Source of the DNA: Atlantibacter sp032062175
Lineage (GTDB): Bacteria > Pseudomonadota > Gammaproteobacteria > Enterobacterales > Enterobacteriaceae
Direction of reading: 5' to 3'
Length of the DNA stretch: 64,000 bases
Assembly: GCF_032062175.1 (NCBI RefSeq)
Contig: NZ_DAMBQK010000019.1
Span: forward strand, 1 to 64,000
Shown: positions 61,970 to 64,000 of the stretch, one piece after another
Layout of the letters: each line of letters opens with the position of its first letter
Numbering within the stretch: the first letter of the stretch is position 1
Notes under the pieces: model-generated
Databases searched by the model: none
What the model was told of the DNA's origin: nothing
What the model saw: only the letters and a program-made list of their open reading frames with translations
Position numbers and translations under genes: made by a program

Positions 61970-63391
61970 TCAGGCGATTTTCACCGCCGGAATGGCCAGC
62001 AGCCAGGCGAGTTTTTCCAGCAATGCGCCCTGATGGCCGATGCCAATCGCGCAGTGGTGCGATGGGCCACCGAGGCTCCAGCGGGTGGTAAAATCCCGGG
62101 CGCTGACGGGGAAGCGGTAACGGCTATTGGTATTGCCGATATCCAGTGTCTCACCCGCCACGGCCTCGCCTTCGGCATATTGCAGGATCACGCGGTTATC
62201 CGCGTCTTCCACCACCGATAAAAACGTTACCGGACCGGGTTTGACCGTCATTTGGATCGACACGCCCTTACCGGGTTTACCGTGATACACCGGCAGCGGC
62301 ACCAGACGCACCTCGCCGTCCGCCATCAGCGGATGCGCCGGGCCGTCGTGGCCCCACAGCACCACATCATCGTGGAATTCGATCCCGTAAGGTTCCGAGA
62401 ACGAACCGCCCGCGCCCAGCAGTTGCATGATTTTCATCGCCAGCACGTTTTTGATTTCGTACTCGCCCGCCACCGGGATGCCGCGCCCGGTGAGCAGCGT
62501 CGTTCCCATGATCACTGAAGTAATGATATTCTCATAGGCGTTGCCGTTGCGTCCTTCGTAGTAATAGGCCAGCGCCGCCAGCTGGTTATTTTCCACCAGG
62601 GCATCCAGCGCGCAGGCGGTTTGCACCGCGCGATCGAGCTCTGCTTGCTCGCAGGCCGGATCGATATGCATCGCCTGTTCCAGCTCCTGCCATTTGGCCT
62701 GGGTTTGCGCCAGCGTGACGTTTTCCCGGTACTCCGCCACCTCGCACATCTCCAGCGGCTTAAAGCGCACGCCGAGCCGGGCCGACAGATTGGTCATGTT
62801 GCTGTAAACATCGACCATGCCATCGTAGTAATGTCCCAGCACGCCTACCTGTGCAGCCGCCAGCGCTCGCTTCACTTTTACCGCGTTAAGCCAGGCGTCG
62901 GCCTCCTGCCAGACGGTGTCATCGTCTTCCAGCGCGCCAACTAACAGCTGATAACGAATACCCGCGCGGTTAAACACGTTCGCCAGTTCCGGCGCGCTGC
63001 ATGCCTGGCAATGGGCCAGCCATTCCCCGGTGCGGGCACCGCGATCGGCGAGGGCGCGGATCGCGGCGTAAGGCAGGCCGGGTTCCGGCTGAAGCGCCAG
63101 AATAATCACCGGCTTGTTGAGGCGCTGCACCAGCGGCAGCACCGTGGCGCTGAGAGCGTAGGTGCTGATATAGAGGCAGATCGCGTCAACCGGCTGGTTG
63201 TTAATTTCGGCAGCGAAGGCGTCGGCTTTGGCGACGTTATCGATCAGGCCGCCGTTAATGATGTGACGTTCAGGGGAGGAAAGGCGCTGGTGGATGCGCG
63301 ACAGATAATCCGTCAGACGCTGTTCGAGCCCACTAAATTGCGGCCAGTAAGTGTCCAGGCCAATCCCAAAAAGTGCGATATTTATCGTCAT
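61970..63391 (-). CDS. AraA/FucI-superfamily sugar isomerase
   Basis: This 473-residue protein of the L-arabinose/L-fucose isomerase superfamily begins MTINIALFGIGLDTYWPQF. Possible metal ligands are the glutamates in YYYEGRNGNAYENIITS (near 275-290) and AGEYEIKNVLAMKIM (near 309), then HDDVVLWGHDGP, with a histidine as in AraA. Residue identity to E. coli AraA looks low, so the substrate is open. It is inserted between rhaT and sodA, which are neighbours in E. coli. A role in a rhamnose-related or other deoxy- or pento-sugar is possible. A 284-bp gap lies upstream. Confidence 0.8.
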   Translation of the reverse strand: MTINIALFGIGLDTYWPQFSGLEQRLTDYLSRIHQRLSSPERHIINGGLIDNVAKADAFAAEINNQPVDAICLYISTYALSATVLPLVQRLNKPVIILALQPEPGLPYAAIRALADRGARTGEWLAHCQACSAPELANVFNRAGIRYQLLVGALEDDDTVWQEADAWLNAVKVKRALAAAQVGVLGHYYDGMVDVYSNMTNLSARLGVRFKPLEMCEVAEYRENVTLAQTQAKWQELEQAMHIDPACEQAELDRAVQTACALDALVENNQLAALAYYYEGRNGNAYENIITSVIMGTTLLTGRGIPVAGEYEIKNVLAMKIMQLLGAGGSFSEPYGIEFHDDVVLWGHDGPAHPLMADGEVRLVPLPVYHGKPGKGVSIQMTVKPGPVTFLSVVEDADNRVILQYAEGEAVAGETLDIGNTNSRYRFPVSARDFTTRWSLGGPSHHCAIGIGHQGALLEKLAWLLAIPAVKIA

Positions 63392-63562
63392 TTTTTGCTC
63401 CAGGGAACATGAGGAGCATCGACTATGGCCCGTTTACCCGGCAGCTACCTTCGTATTTTTGCCATCCCGGCAAGTACCTGGCAGAAAAACCGTTATCGCT
63501 GTGAAGCGCCTCGCAAACTGACTTATTCCTGTTGTGAATAACCTTATAATAAATGCGGCATT

Positions 63563-63598
63563 GATAAACATTTTCAATATCATTTAATTAACTATAAT
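63563..63598 (+). promoter_or_regulatory. sodA promoter with Fur box
   Basis: GATAAACATTTTCAATATC (63563-63581) fits the Fur consensus at most positions and occurs at the E. coli sodA position. TATAAT at 63593-63598 is the -10. In E. coli sodA is repressed by Fur, ArcA and FNR and activated by SoxS. Only the Fur box is clear by eye. Confidence 0.82.
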
Positions 63599-63675
63599 GA
63601 TCCCACTGATTACGCGGCGTTAACACACCGGTTCTGAAAAGTCCGTTTGCCGCCCGACAATAATGGAGATGAAAA

Positions 63676-64000
63676 ATGAGCTATACACTGCCATCCCTGC
63701 CTTACGCTTATGACGCCCTGGAACCGCATTTCGATAAGCAAACGATGGAAATCCATCACACCAAACACCACCAGACCTACGTCAACAACGCTAACGCAGC
63801 GCTGGAGTCTCTGCCTGAATTCGCTAACCTGCCGGTAGAAGAACTGATCGCTAAACTGGATCAGGTTCCGGCTGACAAGAAAACCGTACTGCGCAACAAC
63901 GCAGGCGGCCACGCGAACCACAGCCTGTTCTGGAAAGGCCTGAAAACCGGCACCACGCTGCAGGGCGACCTGAAAGCGGCTATCGAACGCGATTTCGGTT
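63676..64000 (+). CDS. sodA: manganese superoxide dismutase, 5' part
   Basis: The gene runs off the window, and 108 of about 206 codons are visible. MSYTLPSLPYAYDALEPHFD is the SodA N-terminus. The Mn ligand His27 is in EIHHTKHH, and the second ligand histidine lies in GGHANHSLFW. SodA dismutates superoxide in the cytoplasm. The ribosome site is TGGAGATGAAAA. Its position beside the rha genes matches E. coli, apart from the isomerase gene placed between. Confidence 0.97.
   Translation, partial: MSYTLPSLPYAYDALEPHFDKQTMEIHHTKHHQTYVNNANAALESLPEFANLPVEELIAKLDQVPADKKTVLRNNAGGHANHSLFWKGLKTGTTLQGDLKAAIERDFG

Overview
The window is the chromosome of a member of the Enterobacteriaceae. Nearly every gene has a recognisable Escherichia coli counterpart of almost the same length: ilvBN, hyb, nrf, yicIJ, selC, fdo, fhdD-type fdhD, frv, rha and sodA. 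Gene order, the extra loci and the moderately high GC point to a Kosakonia/Enterobacter/Klebsiella-like relative rather than E. coli. Blocks that lie far apart in E. coli K-12 (ilvBN, hyb, nrf, selC-yicJI, fdo-frv-rha-sodA) sit together here.

Layout: (1) 1-2.44 kb, the ivbL leader, attenuator and ilvBN (acetohydroxyacid synthase I), followed by a stand-alone AAA/RecF-like ATPase. (2) 3.6-12.9 kb, the hydrogenase-2 operon hybOABCDE-G (minus strand), with a divergent hypA/hybF-hypF maturation pair. (3) 12.9-19.7 kb, the periplasmic formate-dependent nitrite reductase operon nrfABCDE plus one fused nrfF-nrfG gene, with an FNR box and a perfect 7-2-7 NarL/NarP-type site upstream. (4) 20.4-23.5 kb, a polar amino-acid ABC transporter. 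(5) 23.5-26.4 kb, a second methionine aminopeptidase behind a ParD-like antitoxin gene, then yciG/yciF stress genes. (6) 26.9-30.7 kb, two cyclic-di-GMP proteins. (7) 30.8-34.8 kb, an accessory block next to the 3' end of selC (tRNA-Sec): symE with its antisense RNA, a strikingly AT-rich three-gene unit (ribbon-helix-helix regulator, dGTPase-like HD protein, putative primase-fold protein), and a RhuM-family gene. (8) 35-40 kb, yicJ-yicI xyloside use and a carboxylesterase. (9) 40.4-47 kb, formate dehydrogenase-O (fdoGHI, selenocysteine codon present), fdhE and fdhD. (10) 47-51.7 kb, the frv PTS/peptidase operon. (11) 51.9-53.5 kb, an azlCD-type amino-acid exporter and its divergent cupin regulator. 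(12) 53.5-61.8 kb, the L-rhamnose regulon (rhaBADM with an inserted iron alcohol dehydrogenase, rhaSR, rhaT). (13) An AraA/FucI-superfamily isomerase, then the 5' part of sodA at the right edge.

Much of the window serves anaerobic respiration. Hydrogenase-2 and formate dehydrogenase-O feed electrons to quinones, and Nrf consumes them at nitrite. selC supplies the tRNA that fdoG needs, and FdhD/FdhE, HypA/HypF and HybD/E/G mature the metalloenzymes.

The most unusual locus is the AT-rich unit at 31.2-33.6 kb. A small RHH protein gene overlaps one of two ATGGTA-N2-TACCAT operators and is followed by a dGTPase paralogue that is translationally coupled to a protein with primase-like motifs. dGTPases are known antiphage effectors, so this looks like an autoregulated nucleotide-depletion defence system of uncommon composition. 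Second in interest is the ParD-like/methionine aminopeptidase pair behind a perfect 10+10 bp inverted-repeat operator, which has a toxin-antitoxin layout with a housekeeping-type enzyme in the toxin position.
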